45,587 nt of DNA, taken from an uncultured Zoogloea sp. (GTDB lineage: Bacteria; Pseudomonadota; Gammaproteobacteria; Burkholderiales; Rhodocyclaceae). The DNA lies in NCBI GenBank assembly GCA_937967645.1, contig CALBTT010000108.1, positions 1 to 45,587 on the forward strand, in the 5' to 3' direction. The notes below the pieces were generated by a model that was not told where the DNA came from, did no database searches, and saw nothing but the letters and a program-made list of their open reading frames with translations. The stretch's first letter is position 1; each line of letters starts with the position of its first letter. The position numbers and the translations under genes were made by a program. Below are positions 15,989 to 24,517 of the stretch, one piece after another.

Positions 15989-16894
15989 TCAGGTCACGGG
16001 GGCCAGCCGGGTTCCGATCAGGACGGCCGAGCCGTCGTCGGTGGACAGGGCCTCCGCGCGGTGGCGGGGCAACTCGAAGCCTGCGGCGGCATCCTCCACC
16101 GCCTCGATGATGATTTTCGGCGGCTGGGCCGTGACCGGGCCGAAGATGGTGGCGAAGGACACATCGGCCGCGTCACGACCGGTACCGAAGCGCATCAGCC
16201 CCATCGGAACGGCCGTGCCGGACGGATCGAACAGGTACCAGCGGTCGCCCAGGAAGACTTCCACGTAGGCGTGAAAATCGCTCGGCCCGAGCGCCGGATC
16301 CGCGCCGTAATCGATACCGGCCACGAAGCGGGCGGGCACATTGAGCGCCCGGCACAAGGCGATCATCAGGTGGGCAAAGTCGCGGCACACCCCCACCCGC
16401 TCCTGCAGCGTGTCCATGGCGGAGGTGCTGGCATTGGTGGTGTTGGAGCGGAAGGCCACGTGCTGCCGGACCCATTCGCAGACGCGCCGGATGCGCCCGT
16501 AGCCCTGCGGCCGGGCACCGAACTCACGCATGGCCAGCTCATAGAGGCGGTCGGACTGGCAGTAACGACTTGGATACAGATAGGTCAATACATCGGCGGG
16601 CAGGCGCCCGACCGGCACCTCGGCGATCGTCTCGGGCGCCGCCACGTGGTGCTTCAGGTCAACGGTGGCGCTGTAGCGCAAACGCAGCAGACCCGCCTCG
16701 GCCTTGAGACGCATGTAGCGGTTGCCGGTGCTCATGTCGGTATGGACCTGGGGCAGGAGGAACTGCCCGAGCTCCATCATCTCGGTAACAACCTGCTGAT
16801 GCCGGGTATGCGCCGCATGAATGTTGAAGATGAAATCACAGCCCGGCTGCGACAACCCGTAATTCAACTCGACCGAAAACTTCAACCTGACCAT
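15989..16894 (-). CDS. transglutaminase-like cysteine protease family protein
   Basis: This 301-residue protein has an N-terminal beta-rich bacterial transglutaminase-associated region (about 1-90) and a transglutaminase-like core with a complete catalytic triad: C170 in GVCRDFAHL, H208 in DFHAYVEVFLG and D223 in WYLFDPSG. Such bacterial proteins are usually thought to be peptidases or amide-exchange enzymes. The family normally sits next to alpha-E and circularly permuted ATP-grasp genes, here at 321-2693. I chose the ATG at 16894 because AGGGA lies just upstream and the sequence MVRLKFSVELNY fits the domain start; the frame is open to 16945. It lies 171 bp after pyrF and 45 bp before the small hypothetical gene. 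It is probably cytosolic. Confidence 0.85.
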   Translation of the reverse strand: MVRLKFSVELNYGLSQPGCDFIFNIHAAHTRHQQVVTEMMELGQFLLPQVHTDMSTGNRYMRLKAEAGLLRLRYSATVDLKHHVAAPETIAEVPVGRLPADVLTYLYPSRYCQSDRLYELAMREFGARPQGYGRIRRVCEWVRQHVAFRSNTTNASTSAMDTLQERVGVCRDFAHLMIALCRALNVPARFVAGIDYGADPALGPSDFHAYVEVFLGDRWYLFDPSGTAVPMGLMRFGTGRDAADVSFATIFGPVTAQPPKIIIEAVEDAAAGFELPRHRAEALSTDDGSAVLIGTRLAPVT

Positions 16895-17065
16895 GGGCGT
16901 CCCTGGAGATGCAGCCTTGACGCAGAAATGCGGGTCATGCGGCACAAAAAATGACCATCGCGGGCGACGAACCGGTCAAGGTCCGGGCCCGCGACAAGGC
17001 TCCATCCTACTCTGCGGCGGCGCAACATGCCTGACTTTCTGGCCGCTGGGAGAGCTGCGCCGCGT

Positions 17066-17884
17066 TCAACCGCGATAGAGGTTGACCTCGTTCCGGGTGG
17101 CCAAGGCGACCTCGCGGGCTTTCTCGGCGAAATCCTCACCCTTCCCGGCATACAGGATGGCCCGCGACGAAGAGATCATCAGTCCGGTGCCCGCAGCGCT
17201 GCGGCCTGCCTTCACCGTGGCCTCCACATCGCCGCCCTGGGCGCCGATGCCGGGCACCAGCAGGGGCAGGTCGCCCACGATGGAGCGCACGTCCGCCAGC
17301 TCCTGCGGGAAGGTGGCCCCCACCACCAGCGCATTCTGCCCGTGCACGTTCCACGGCCCGGCCACCAGCGCCGCCACGTGCTGGTAGAGCTTGCGCCCGC
17401 CTTCCATGTTGAGGTTCTGCAGGTCGGAGCCGCCCGGATTGGAGGTGCGGCACAGCACGATCAGGCCCTTGTCCGAATGCTCCAGGTACGGCTCGACGGA
17501 GTCGAAGCCCATGTAGGGATTGACCGTCAGGGCATCGGCCTTGAAGCGCTCGAAGGCCTCCCGGGCGTACTGCTGGGCGGTGGCGCCGATATCGCCACGC
17601 TTCGCGTCCAGCACCACCGGCACCGCCGGGTGACGCTCGTGGATGTAGGCGATCAGGTCCTGCAGCTGATCTTCGGCACCTGCTGCGGCGAAGTAGGCAA
17701 TCTGCGGCTTGAAGGCACAGGCCAGGTCCGCAGTGGCATCGACGATGCCCTTGCAGAAGGCCAGCACGCTGTCCGGGCGCCCCTTGAGATGGGCGGGGAA
17801 GCGGGCGACGTCCGGATCGAGACCGACGCAGAGAAGGGAATCGTGGCGCTGCCACACGGCAGCGAGCTTGGAGCGGAAATCCAT
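17066..17884 (-). CDS. pyrF: orotidine 5'-phosphate decarboxylase (type 2)
   Basis: This 272-residue enzyme makes UMP from OMP in the last step of pyrimidine synthesis. It is of the longer, type 2 class: LLCVGLDPDVARFP near the N-terminus, the catalytic charged network VLDAKRGDIGATAQQYA (D93, K95, D98), and the phosphate-binding LLVPGIGAQGGDVEATVKAG. The ATG at 17884 is the first Met of the conserved start MDFRSKLAAVWQRHDSLLCV. No clear terminator separates it from the transglutaminase gene 171 bp downstream. Confidence 0.93.
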   Translation of the reverse strand: MDFRSKLAAVWQRHDSLLCVGLDPDVARFPAHLKGRPDSVLAFCKGIVDATADLACAFKPQIAYFAAAGAEDQLQDLIAYIHERHPAVPVVLDAKRGDIGATAQQYAREAFERFKADALTVNPYMGFDSVEPYLEHSDKGLIVLCRTSNPGGSDLQNLNMEGGRKLYQHVAALVAGPWNVHGQNALVVGATFPQELADVRSIVGDLPLLVPGIGAQGGDVEATVKAGRSAAGTGLMISSSRAILYAGKGEDFAEKAREVALATRNEVNLYRG

Positions 17885-18174
17885 GGCGGGAGCGGGCGGC
17901 CAGCCCGGTGAGTGAAAGTCTGGAAGCGGATTTTAGCAGCCCCCGCCGCCCTGCCGGCAGCCGGGCAAGCGGACGCATGTTGCGCTCCAGCATGCTCCAT
18001 TCCCTGTCACGGATTGCATCAGCACGCTCGCCTGCGGCGCGGGCAACTGCTCATTTCCTGAACAACAGCACAACCCCCGTCCTGTACCACCCAGACACGG
18101 ATAGAAAATTTTTCTTCATTAAAAACCGTAACTTATTCCCATCAACGGGCAAATTGCACGATTTTTCCGGGCAT

Positions 18175-18191
18175 CTGGCACAGCGCTCGCT
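18175..18191 (+). promoter_or_regulatory. candidate sigma-54 promoter upstream of the porin
   Basis: CTGGCACAGCGCTCGCT has GG (18177-18178) and GC (18189-18190) 10 bases apart and two mismatches to YTGGCACG-N4-TTGCW. It would give a leader of about 117 nt. The 434-bp gap from 17885 to 18318 otherwise holds an A/T-rich patch (about 18105-18135, including GAAAATTTTTC) and no gene I can support. A sigma-70 promoter may exist there too. Confidence 0.3.
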
Positions 18192-18318
18192 GAAGTGATT
18201 GCGCTCCGTAACGGCGTGTTTCACAGGAAATGCGACCAAGGGAGGAACGAGGTAGCGGCGCACCTATAGCCCGCGCCTCGCTGGTGACATCAACGACAAA
18301 ATTCCGGAGACAATCGTT

Positions 18319-19551
18319 ATGAAGAAGAACCTTCTTGCCCAATCCGTCGCCCTCGCCTGCCTCGCCGCTGCAGCCGGCGGTGCCCAGGCCGTCAGCTTCA
18401 CCAAGGATGACGTGACCCTCGACATCAACGGCACGATCAACGGCTTCTACGTCAATCGCGAATCCAAGACCACCGTGGCCGGCGGCCCGGAAACCAAGAC
18501 CCAGAACAGCGCCCTGACCAACGGTCTGCTGCCGGGCTGGATCAACTTCGTGATGACGAGCAAGGTCGCCGACCAGGACGTCAAGGCCCACTTCAGCTTC
18601 GCCCCCGGCATCAACGACTCTTCTTCCGTGGTCGGCCTGCCGTCCACCGTGGGTACCGGCGCCGGTGGCATCCCGGGTGCCAGCAGCCCCTACAGCCAGA
18701 TCGACGTGCGCAATGTGTACTTCCAGTTCGGCAACAACGAATGGGGCACCCTGAAGTTCGGCCGTGACATCGGCCTCTTCGGCCAGAACATCATCCTGTC
18801 CGACATGACCCTGCTGGGCGTCGGCGGCACCTCCAACGCCGGCATCCCGTTCAACACCACCTTCGGCATGATCGGCCACGGTTACATGTACACCGGCTTC
18901 CAGGCCCAGATCACCTACACCACCCCCAACTACAACGGCCTGCAGGCTTCTGGCGGCATCTTCCAGCCCAGCTCCTTCGCTGGCGACCAGACCAAGACCC
19001 CGGGCTTCCAGGCCAAGGTTGACTACGACTGGAAGGGCGACATGCCCGGCAAGGTGTGGGGCGGCCTCGTGACCCAGAGCACCAGCTGCTCCAAGGGCTC
19101 CAACTGCAACGGCGTAGGCGCCAACCCGGACAAGAGCTTCACCGCCACCGGTTATGAAGTCGGTGCCAAGGCCAACGCCGGTAACTTCGGCGCTGTTGCC
19201 TACGCCTTCTCCGGCAAGGGCCTGGGTCTCTCCACCGTGGGCGCCCAGTTCTTCGGCGGCAGCGATGGCCTCGGCAACAAGACCGACTCCAAGGGCTACT
19301 TCCTGCAAGGCACCTACCAGCTCAACAAGACCAAGTTCGGCATCAACTTCGGCCAGAACAAGGACAACGACGGCGCCCTGGGTCAAGGTAACGAGCGCAA
19401 GAACAAGGCCTACACCCTGGGTGTCTATCACAGCCTGAACAAGTTCGTGACCCTGGTCGGCGAACTGAACCAGGAAAAGATCACCAGCACCGTGGATGAC
19501 AGCGAGACCAAGAACCGCACCCTGTCCGCTGGCGCCATCCTGTTCTTCTGA
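18319..19551 (+). CDS. general Gram-negative porin
   Basis: This 410-residue outer-membrane protein has a signal peptide (MKKNLLAQSVALACLAAAAG, with cleavage after AQA at about residue 24). The mature part has the alternating hydrophobic pattern of a 16-stranded trimeric porin, including YFQFGNNEWGTLKFGRDIGLF, and ends in Phe-Phe as outer-membrane barrels do for BAM recognition. There is one Cys pair (residues 257 and 262, in TSCSKGSNC) that could form a disulphide in a loop. The start has a GGAGA site. Codon use is highly biased, consistent with high expression. It is followed by a clear terminator. Solute preference cannot be told. Confidence 0.88.
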   Translation: MKKNLLAQSVALACLAAAAGGAQAVSFTKDDVTLDINGTINGFYVNRESKTTVAGGPETKTQNSALTNGLLPGWINFVMTSKVADQDVKAHFSFAPGINDSSSVVGLPSTVGTGAGGIPGASSPYSQIDVRNVYFQFGNNEWGTLKFGRDIGLFGQNIILSDMTLLGVGGTSNAGIPFNTTFGMIGHGYMYTGFQAQITYTTPNYNGLQASGGIFQPSSFAGDQTKTPGFQAKVDYDWKGDMPGKVWGGLVTQSTSCSKGSNCNGVGANPDKSFTATGYEVGAKANAGNFGAVAYAFSGKGLGLSTVGAQFFGGSDGLGNKTDSKGYFLQGTYQLNKTKFGINFGQNKDNDGALGQGNERKNKAYTLGVYHSLNKFVTLVGELNQEKITSTVDDSETKNRTLSAGAILFF

Positions 19552-19637
19552 TTGGCAATGCCCTCCGGGGCGACGCAGTTTCCGCGGACGTCCGGTGCGT
19601 CCGCGAACCGCAACCTGTTGTGTTTCTCCCTCCTTCT

Positions 19638-19663
19638 GGCGCCCTTCGGGGCGCCGTTTTTTT
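19638..19663 (+). terminator. Rho-independent terminator of the porin gene
   Basis: A perfect 7-bp stem, GGCGCCC (19638-19644) and GGGCGCC (19649-19655), with a TTCG loop is followed by seven T (19657-19663). It lies 87 bp after the porin stop. Confidence 0.9.
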
Positions 19664-19792
19664 AGGTAAAAACCCGACCCGTCACAGCGACTTCGCCCAA
19701 ACAGCTTATCCTCCGATCGATTTCCCACACAGACCGGACACCGAGCCGGCCACGACCGCCCACCCCAGGGCACCCCAACCCAGGAGAGAACC

Positions 19793-20806
19793 ATGCAGCG
19801 CTACGAAGTACACCTAGCCGACGACACCCCGCCGTTCCAGTTGAGGGACTTCCAGCCTTCGCCGCTGGGTCCGCGCCAGGTCGCGGTCGCCATCAAGGCG
19901 GTGTCCCTCAATTACCGGGATCTGCTGGTGTCCCGCAATACCTACTTCTGCCCCATCGAAAATGGCCTCGTGCCCTGCTCGGACGGCGCTGGCGAGGTGA
20001 TCGCGGTCGGCGAGGAGGTCAAGGATCTGCGCGTTGGCGATCGGGTAGCCAGCCTGTTCTTCCCCCACTGGCAGGCTGGCCAGGCCGACGCCAAGGCAAT
20101 TTCCGGGGCGCTGGGTGCAGAAGGCCCGGGCGTGCTGACGCCCCACTTTGTCACCGACGCATCCGGCCTGATCCGCATACCCGACAGCCTGAGCTTCGAG
20201 GAGGCGGCCACCCTGCCCTGCGCAGCCCTGACCGCCTGGCACGCCCTGTTCGAGGCCGGCCCGCTGAGGCCCGGCCAGACCGTGCTGCTGCAGGGCACGG
20301 GCGGCGTCTCCATCTTTGCCCTGCAGTTCGCCAAGGCGGCCGGTGCGAAGGTGATCATCACCTCCAGCAGCGATGAGAAGCTCGCCCACGCGCTTCAACT
20401 CGGCGCCGACCACGGCATCAACTACCGCAACACCCCCGAATGGCAGGACGAGGCGCTGCGCCTTACCGACGGCCGCGGGGTGGACGTGGTGGTGGAAGTC
20501 GGTGGCCCGGGCACCCTGGAGCGCTCCCTTCTGAGCGTACGCACGGGCGGCCGCATCGCCTACATCGGGGTGCTCACCGGACTGGCCGGGGCCGCCAATC
20601 CGATGATGCTGATCCCCCGCCTCGCCGCCATTCACGGCATCTTTGTCGGCAGTCGTCAGATGTTCGCCGACATGCTCCAGGCCATTGTCGAAAATCGCAT
20701 CCGCCCCGTGATCGACAGGCAGTTCAGCTTTGACGAAGTCCCTGCGGCCCTGGCCCACATGGAGCAGGGCGCCCATTTCGGCAAGATCGTGATCCGGGTA
20801 GGCTGA
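19793..20806 (+). CDS. MDR-family NAD(P)-dependent alcohol dehydrogenase/quinone reductase
   Basis: This 337-residue protein is a medium-chain dehydrogenase/reductase. It has a GroES-like N-terminal domain (SLNYRDLLVSRNTY, then GAGEVIAVGEEVKDLRVGDRV) and a Rossmann domain with VLLQGTGGVSIFALQFAKAAGAKVI binding the dinucleotide. The structural-zinc cysteine cluster of classical zinc ADHs is absent, placing it nearer the zinc-independent or atypical MDR group. The ATG has a strong AGGAGAG site. It stands alone after the porin terminator and 64 bp before a secreted DUF302 protein. The substrate is unknown. Confidence 0.85.
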   Translation: MQRYEVHLADDTPPFQLRDFQPSPLGPRQVAVAIKAVSLNYRDLLVSRNTYFCPIENGLVPCSDGAGEVIAVGEEVKDLRVGDRVASLFFPHWQAGQADAKAISGALGAEGPGVLTPHFVTDASGLIRIPDSLSFEEAATLPCAALTAWHALFEAGPLRPGQTVLLQGTGGVSIFALQFAKAAGAKVIITSSSDEKLAHALQLGADHGINYRNTPEWQDEALRLTDGRGVDVVVEVGGPGTLERSLLSVRTGGRIAYIGVLTGLAGAANPMMLIPRLAAIHGIFVGSRQMFADMLQAIVENRIRPVIDRQFSFDEVPAALAHMEQGAHFGKIVIRVG

Positions 20807-20870
20807 CCCTGACAGGGGGAGTATCGTGGCGCCTTTCCGCCTGGTACTCCCCGCGCCCCACGCCCCACCC

Positions 20871-21356
20871 ATGAAAAGCTTGCCAGCCCTCTTCATCATG
20901 CTCCTGGCGCCCCTGCTGTGCCCCCCTCAGGCATGCGCGGAGGGTCTCCGTGAGCTCGAGATCCAGCCCGCCCGTTATGCCGACGCGCGGGAGGCCCTGG
21001 TGGATGCGATCGAGACCGAAGGCCTGGTGCCCGCGCCGCCCAGCCAGTTCGGTGACATGCTGGCCCGCACCGGCCCGGCCCTCGACCATCGGGAACCGGT
21101 CTATGAGGAAGCTGAAGTCCTGCATTTCTGCAGCGCACGCATTGCCTGGCAGCTTGCCCTCGAGAACCCCGCCAATATTGCCCAGTGCCCTCTGTCCATG
21201 GCCATCTACACCCTGGCAGGCCGCACCGGCACAGTCCGCCTGGCCTGGCGTCAGGCAGCGGGGGATTCCCCCGGCGCGCGGGCAGCCAACGCCCTGCTCG
21301 AGCGGATTGCCCACCAGACCAGTGAAAACGCGGGCCGCAGCGCCATCCGCCGCTGA
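20871..21356 (+). CDS. secreted DUF302 domain protein
   Basis: This 161-residue protein has a signal peptide (MKSLPALFIMLLAPLLCPPQ, with cleavage after ACA at about residue 23). The rest fits a DUF302 domain: YADAREALVDAIETEGLV, then LHFCSARIAWQLALENPANI and CPLSMAIYTLAG. Two conserved cysteines remain in the mature protein, so it may work in the periplasm. Function is unknown. The ATG at 20871 is chosen because it starts the signal peptide; the frame is open to 20826. It precedes parE by 77 bp in the same direction. Confidence 0.75.
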   Translation: MKSLPALFIMLLAPLLCPPQACAEGLRELEIQPARYADAREALVDAIETEGLVPAPPSQFGDMLARTGPALDHREPVYEEAEVLHFCSARIAWQLALENPANIAQCPLSMAIYTLAGRTGTVRLAWRQAAGDSPGARAANALLERIAHQTSENAGRSAIRR

Positions 21357-21433
21357 AAGCCCCTCGCCCGCGGCACCACCGGCGCGGTATAGTCCGCACC
21401 GCTTGAAACCCCCGCCGGAAAAACACCCCCAGC

Positions 21434-23395
21434 ATGACCCAGAAAACCTATAACGCCGACTCCATCACCGTCCTCAAGGGCCTCGAGCCGGTCAAGCAAC
21501 GCCCGGGCATGTACACCCGGACGGAGAACCCCCTCCACGTCGTCCAGGAAGTCATCGACAACGCGGCCGATGAGGCGATGGCCGGCTTCTGCCGCAAGAT
21601 CGGCGTGACCCTGCACCTGGATGGCTCGGTCAGCGTGTCCGACGACGGTCGCGGCATCCCGGTGGAGATCCATCCGGTCGAAGGCGTATCCACCGTCGAG
21701 GTCGTGTTCACCCGCCTGCACGCCGGCGGCAAGTTCAACAAGACCGACGACGACTCCGCCTACCGCTTCTCCGGCGGCCTGCACGGCGTCGGCGTGTCGG
21801 TCACCAATGCCCTGTCCCACCGCCTCGAGGTGGAAGTGGTGCGCGACGGCGGCCGGCATCGCCTGGTCTTTGCCGCGGGCGAGGTGATCGAGCCCCTGGT
21901 CCGCGTCGGCGACGCACCCAAGAAGGCCAGCGGTACCACGGTGCGCGCCTGGCCCGACGCCAAGTACTTCGACGCAGCCGACCTGCCCCGCGGCGAGCTG
22001 GAGCGCCTGCTGCGCTCCAAGGCCGTACTGATGCCGGGCCTCGAGGTGAGCCTCAGCATCGAGGGCGGCGACACCCGCAGCTGGCTGTTTGAGCACGGCA
22101 TGCGTGGCTACCTGTCCGAAGCCCTCAGCGACGAACCGCTGATCCCTCTGTTCAGCGGCGAGAAATACGCCGCCAAGGGCGATGACACCTTCGCCACCGG
22201 CGAAGGCGCCTCCTGGGCCGTGGCCTGGACCGCCGAGGGCGCCCCGGTGCGCGAGTCCTACGTCAACCTGATCCCCACCCCCGCCGGTGGCACCCACGAG
22301 GCAGGCCTGCGGGACGGCGTGTTCACCGCCATCAAGAACTTCATCGACCACCACGCCCTGCTGCCCAAGGGCGTCAAGCTGACCGCCGACGACGCCTTCG
22401 GCCGCGCCTCCTTCCTGCTCTCGGCGCGGGTCCTCGACCCGAGCTTCCAGGGCCAGACCAAGGAGCGCCTGAACAGCCGCGACGCCGTGCAGCTGGTCTC
22501 GCGGATGGTCCGCGACCCCTTCGAGCTGTGGCTCAACGAACACGTGGATTACGGCAAGAAGCTCGCCGAGCTGGCCATCAAGGCCGCCCAGGCGCGGGCC
22601 CGTGCCGCCCAGAAGGTCGAGAAGCGGAAGTCGTCCGGGGTGGCCGTGCTGCCCGGCAAGCTGTCCGACTGCGAATCCGAGGACATCGAGCGCAACGAAC
22701 TCTTCCTGGTCGAGGGCGACTCGGCCGGCGGCAGCGCCAAGATGGCCCGGGACAAGGATACCCAGGCCATCCTGCCCCTGCGCGGCAAGGTCCAGAACGC
22801 CTGGGAAGTGGACAAGGACCGCCTCTTCGCCAACGCCGAGATCCACGACATCGCGGTGGCGCTCGGGGTGGAGCCCCACACCCCGGACGCCGAGCCGGAC
22901 CTCTCCGAGCTGCGCTACGGCAAGCTGATCATCATGTCCGATGCGGACGTGGACGGTTCCCACATCCAGACCCTGCTGCTGACCCTGTTCTTCCGCCACT
23001 TCCCCAAGCTGATCGAGCGCGGCCACATCTACGTGGCCCAGCCGCCGCTGTACCGCCTGGACGTACCGGCCCAGGGCAAGAAGCGCCCGCCGCGCCGGCT
23101 CTATGCCCTCGACGACCAGGAGCTCAACACCCTGCGCGACCGGCTGGTCCATGAAGGCGTCAAGCCCGAGCACATCGAGGTCGGCCGATTCAAGGGCCTC
23201 GGTGAGATGAACCCCGACCAGCTCCGCGAGACCACCATGGACCCGGCCACCCGCCGCGTGCTGCCAGTGCATGTGCGCAGCGACGCCTTCGAGGAGACCC
23301 GCCGCATGTTCACCATGCTGATGGGCAAGGGCGAAGCCTCCGGCCGTCGGGCCTGGATGGAGGAAAAGGGCGACTCGGTGGAAGCCGACGTCTGA
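21434..23395 (+). CDS. parE: DNA topoisomerase IV subunit B
   Basis: This 653-residue ATPase subunit of topoisomerase IV unlinks daughter chromosomes together with ParC. The GHKL ATPase has VIDNAADEAMAG, SDDGRGIPVEIHP and GGLHGVGVSVTNALS. The TOPRIM region has LFLVEGDSAGGSAKMARD, LRGKVQNAWEVDKDRL and IIMSDADVDGSHIQTLLLTL, with the metal-binding acidic residues intact. FKGLGEMNPDQLRETTMDPA near the end is typical, and the ParE-like IHDIAVALG favours ParE over GyrB. A TATAGT hexamer at 21388-21393 could be its -10. It runs into the CobW gene with a 3-bp gap. Confidence 0.95.
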   Translation: MTQKTYNADSITVLKGLEPVKQRPGMYTRTENPLHVVQEVIDNAADEAMAGFCRKIGVTLHLDGSVSVSDDGRGIPVEIHPVEGVSTVEVVFTRLHAGGKFNKTDDDSAYRFSGGLHGVGVSVTNALSHRLEVEVVRDGGRHRLVFAAGEVIEPLVRVGDAPKKASGTTVRAWPDAKYFDAADLPRGELERLLRSKAVLMPGLEVSLSIEGGDTRSWLFEHGMRGYLSEALSDEPLIPLFSGEKYAAKGDDTFATGEGASWAVAWTAEGAPVRESYVNLIPTPAGGTHEAGLRDGVFTAIKNFIDHHALLPKGVKLTADDAFGRASFLLSARVLDPSFQGQTKERLNSRDAVQLVSRMVRDPFELWLNEHVDYGKKLAELAIKAAQARARAAQKVEKRKSSGVAVLPGKLSDCESEDIERNELFLVEGDSAGGSAKMARDKDTQAILPLRGKVQNAWEVDKDRLFANAEIHDIAVALGVEPHTPDAEPDLSELRYGKLIIMSDADVDGSHIQTLLLTLFFRHFPKLIERGHIYVAQPPLYRLDVPAQGKKRPPRRLYALDDQELNTLRDRLVHEGVKPEHIEVGRFKGLGEMNPDQLRETTMDPATRRVLPVHVRSDAFEETRRMFTMLMGKGEASGRRAWMEEKGDSVEADV

Positions 23396-23398
23396 GCG

Positions 23399-24448
23399 AT
23401 GAGCGCATCCAACAGCAACCCCCTCGCGATTCCGCGGCCACCGATCCGCGCGACCATCCTCACCGGCTTTCTCGGTGCGGGCAAGACCACCCTGCTCAAC
23501 CGCTACCTGGCCACCCACCCGGAACGCAAGGTGGCCGTGCTCGAGAACGAATTCGGCAGCGTGGGCATCGACGGCGGCCTGATCGCCGGCTCGCCTGCGG
23601 TGGAGGTCGTCGAGCTCACTGACGGCTGCATCTGCTGCAGCGTGCGCGGCGAACTGTCCAACGCCCTGGCCGATCTGGCCGATCGCCGCGACACGGGCGA
23701 GTTGGCCTTCGACCACCTGGTCGTGGAAACCACCGGTCTGGCCGATCCGGCCCCGGTGGCCCAGTCCTTCTTCGTGGACGAAGGCGTGGCCGGGCGTTAC
23801 GCGCTCGACGGCATCATCGCGGTGGTGGACGCCGTCCACGCCCACACCCAGCTCAACGAACACCGGGTCGCGGCAGCCCAGGTGGGCTTTGCCGACCGGA
23901 TCCTGCTGAGCAAGACCGAGGGCCTCGACGACGACGCCCTGGCCACGGTGCAGCAGCGCCTGCAGCGCATCAACATCCGCGTGCCGGCCGTGCCGGTCCC
24001 CACCGAGGCGTCGGCGGTCACCGCCCTGTTCAACCTGGACGCCTTCCGCCTGGACGAGGTCATGGAGCAACTGCCCGCCTTCCTGTCCAGCGACACCCCG
24101 GCCGGACTCCGCCGTGGCGGGGGCAGCGCGGGAGGCTTCTACCGCCACGACGACGACATCGCATCCTTCGTGCTGCAACACCCTGGCGATGTGGATTCGG
24201 CCCTGATGGCCGGCTTCGTCGAGGAGCTCCTGCTGCGTCAGGGCCCGGCCCTGCTCCGCTACAAGGGCGTGCTGGCGCTGCGCGGCGACGACCGGAAGGT
24301 GATCCTGCAGGGCGTCCACCGCCTCAGCGGCTCGGACTACGGCGCTCCCTGGGCGCAGGACGAGCCACGCCACACGACCCTGGTCCTCATCGGCCGCCGC
24401 CTGGATGAAGAAGGCATCCGCAATGCCTTCCGTCTGGCCTGCCGCTAG
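23399..24448 (+). CDS. CobW/ZNG-type GTPase (putative metal chaperone)
   Basis: This 349-residue G3E-family GTPase has the P-loop FLGAGKTTLLNRY, the zinc-binding CxCC motif in TDGCICCSVRGEL, Walker B VVETTGLADPAP, the guanine-specificity motif SKTEG and a C-terminal CobW_C domain. Members deliver zinc or other metals to client enzymes using GTP. It begins three bases after the parE stop with no separate ribosome-binding site, so translation is probably coupled, and parC follows by 69 bp. A His-rich metal-binding loop, common in some relatives, is absent (only YRHDDD). Its place between the topoisomerase IV genes is unusual; the client is unknown. Confidence 0.9.
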   Translation: MSASNSNPLAIPRPPIRATILTGFLGAGKTTLLNRYLATHPERKVAVLENEFGSVGIDGGLIAGSPAVEVVELTDGCICCSVRGELSNALADLADRRDTGELAFDHLVVETTGLADPAPVAQSFFVDEGVAGRYALDGIIAVVDAVHAHTQLNEHRVAAAQVGFADRILLSKTEGLDDDALATVQQRLQRINIRVPAVPVPTEASAVTALFNLDAFRLDEVMEQLPAFLSSDTPAGLRRGGGSAGGFYRHDDDIASFVLQHPGDVDSALMAGFVEELLLRQGPALLRYKGVLALRGDDRKVILQGVHRLSGSDYGAPWAQDEPRHTTLVLIGRRLDEEGIRNAFRLACR

Positions 24449-24517
24449 TCATTCCGGCGCGCCGGCACGGTCTGCCCCCGTACCGGCCTGCGCCACTTTC
24501 ACAGCAAACGCCTCACC

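Noticed and set aside
17885..18318. extra gene in the pyrF-porin gap
   Set aside because: Small frames on both strands lack ribosome-binding sites and similarity; an A/T-rich promoter region explains the stretch better.
18142..19794. 550-codon open frame opposite the porin
   Set aside because: The porin's strong codon bias removes antisense stops. The translation is Val/Gly/Ala-rich without a recognisable fold.
21251..24373. 1040-codon open frame on the minus strand opposite parE and the CobW gene
   Set aside because: It is the antisense shadow of two well-conserved genes, rich in His, Gly and Val with no domain, and it runs across the gene boundary.
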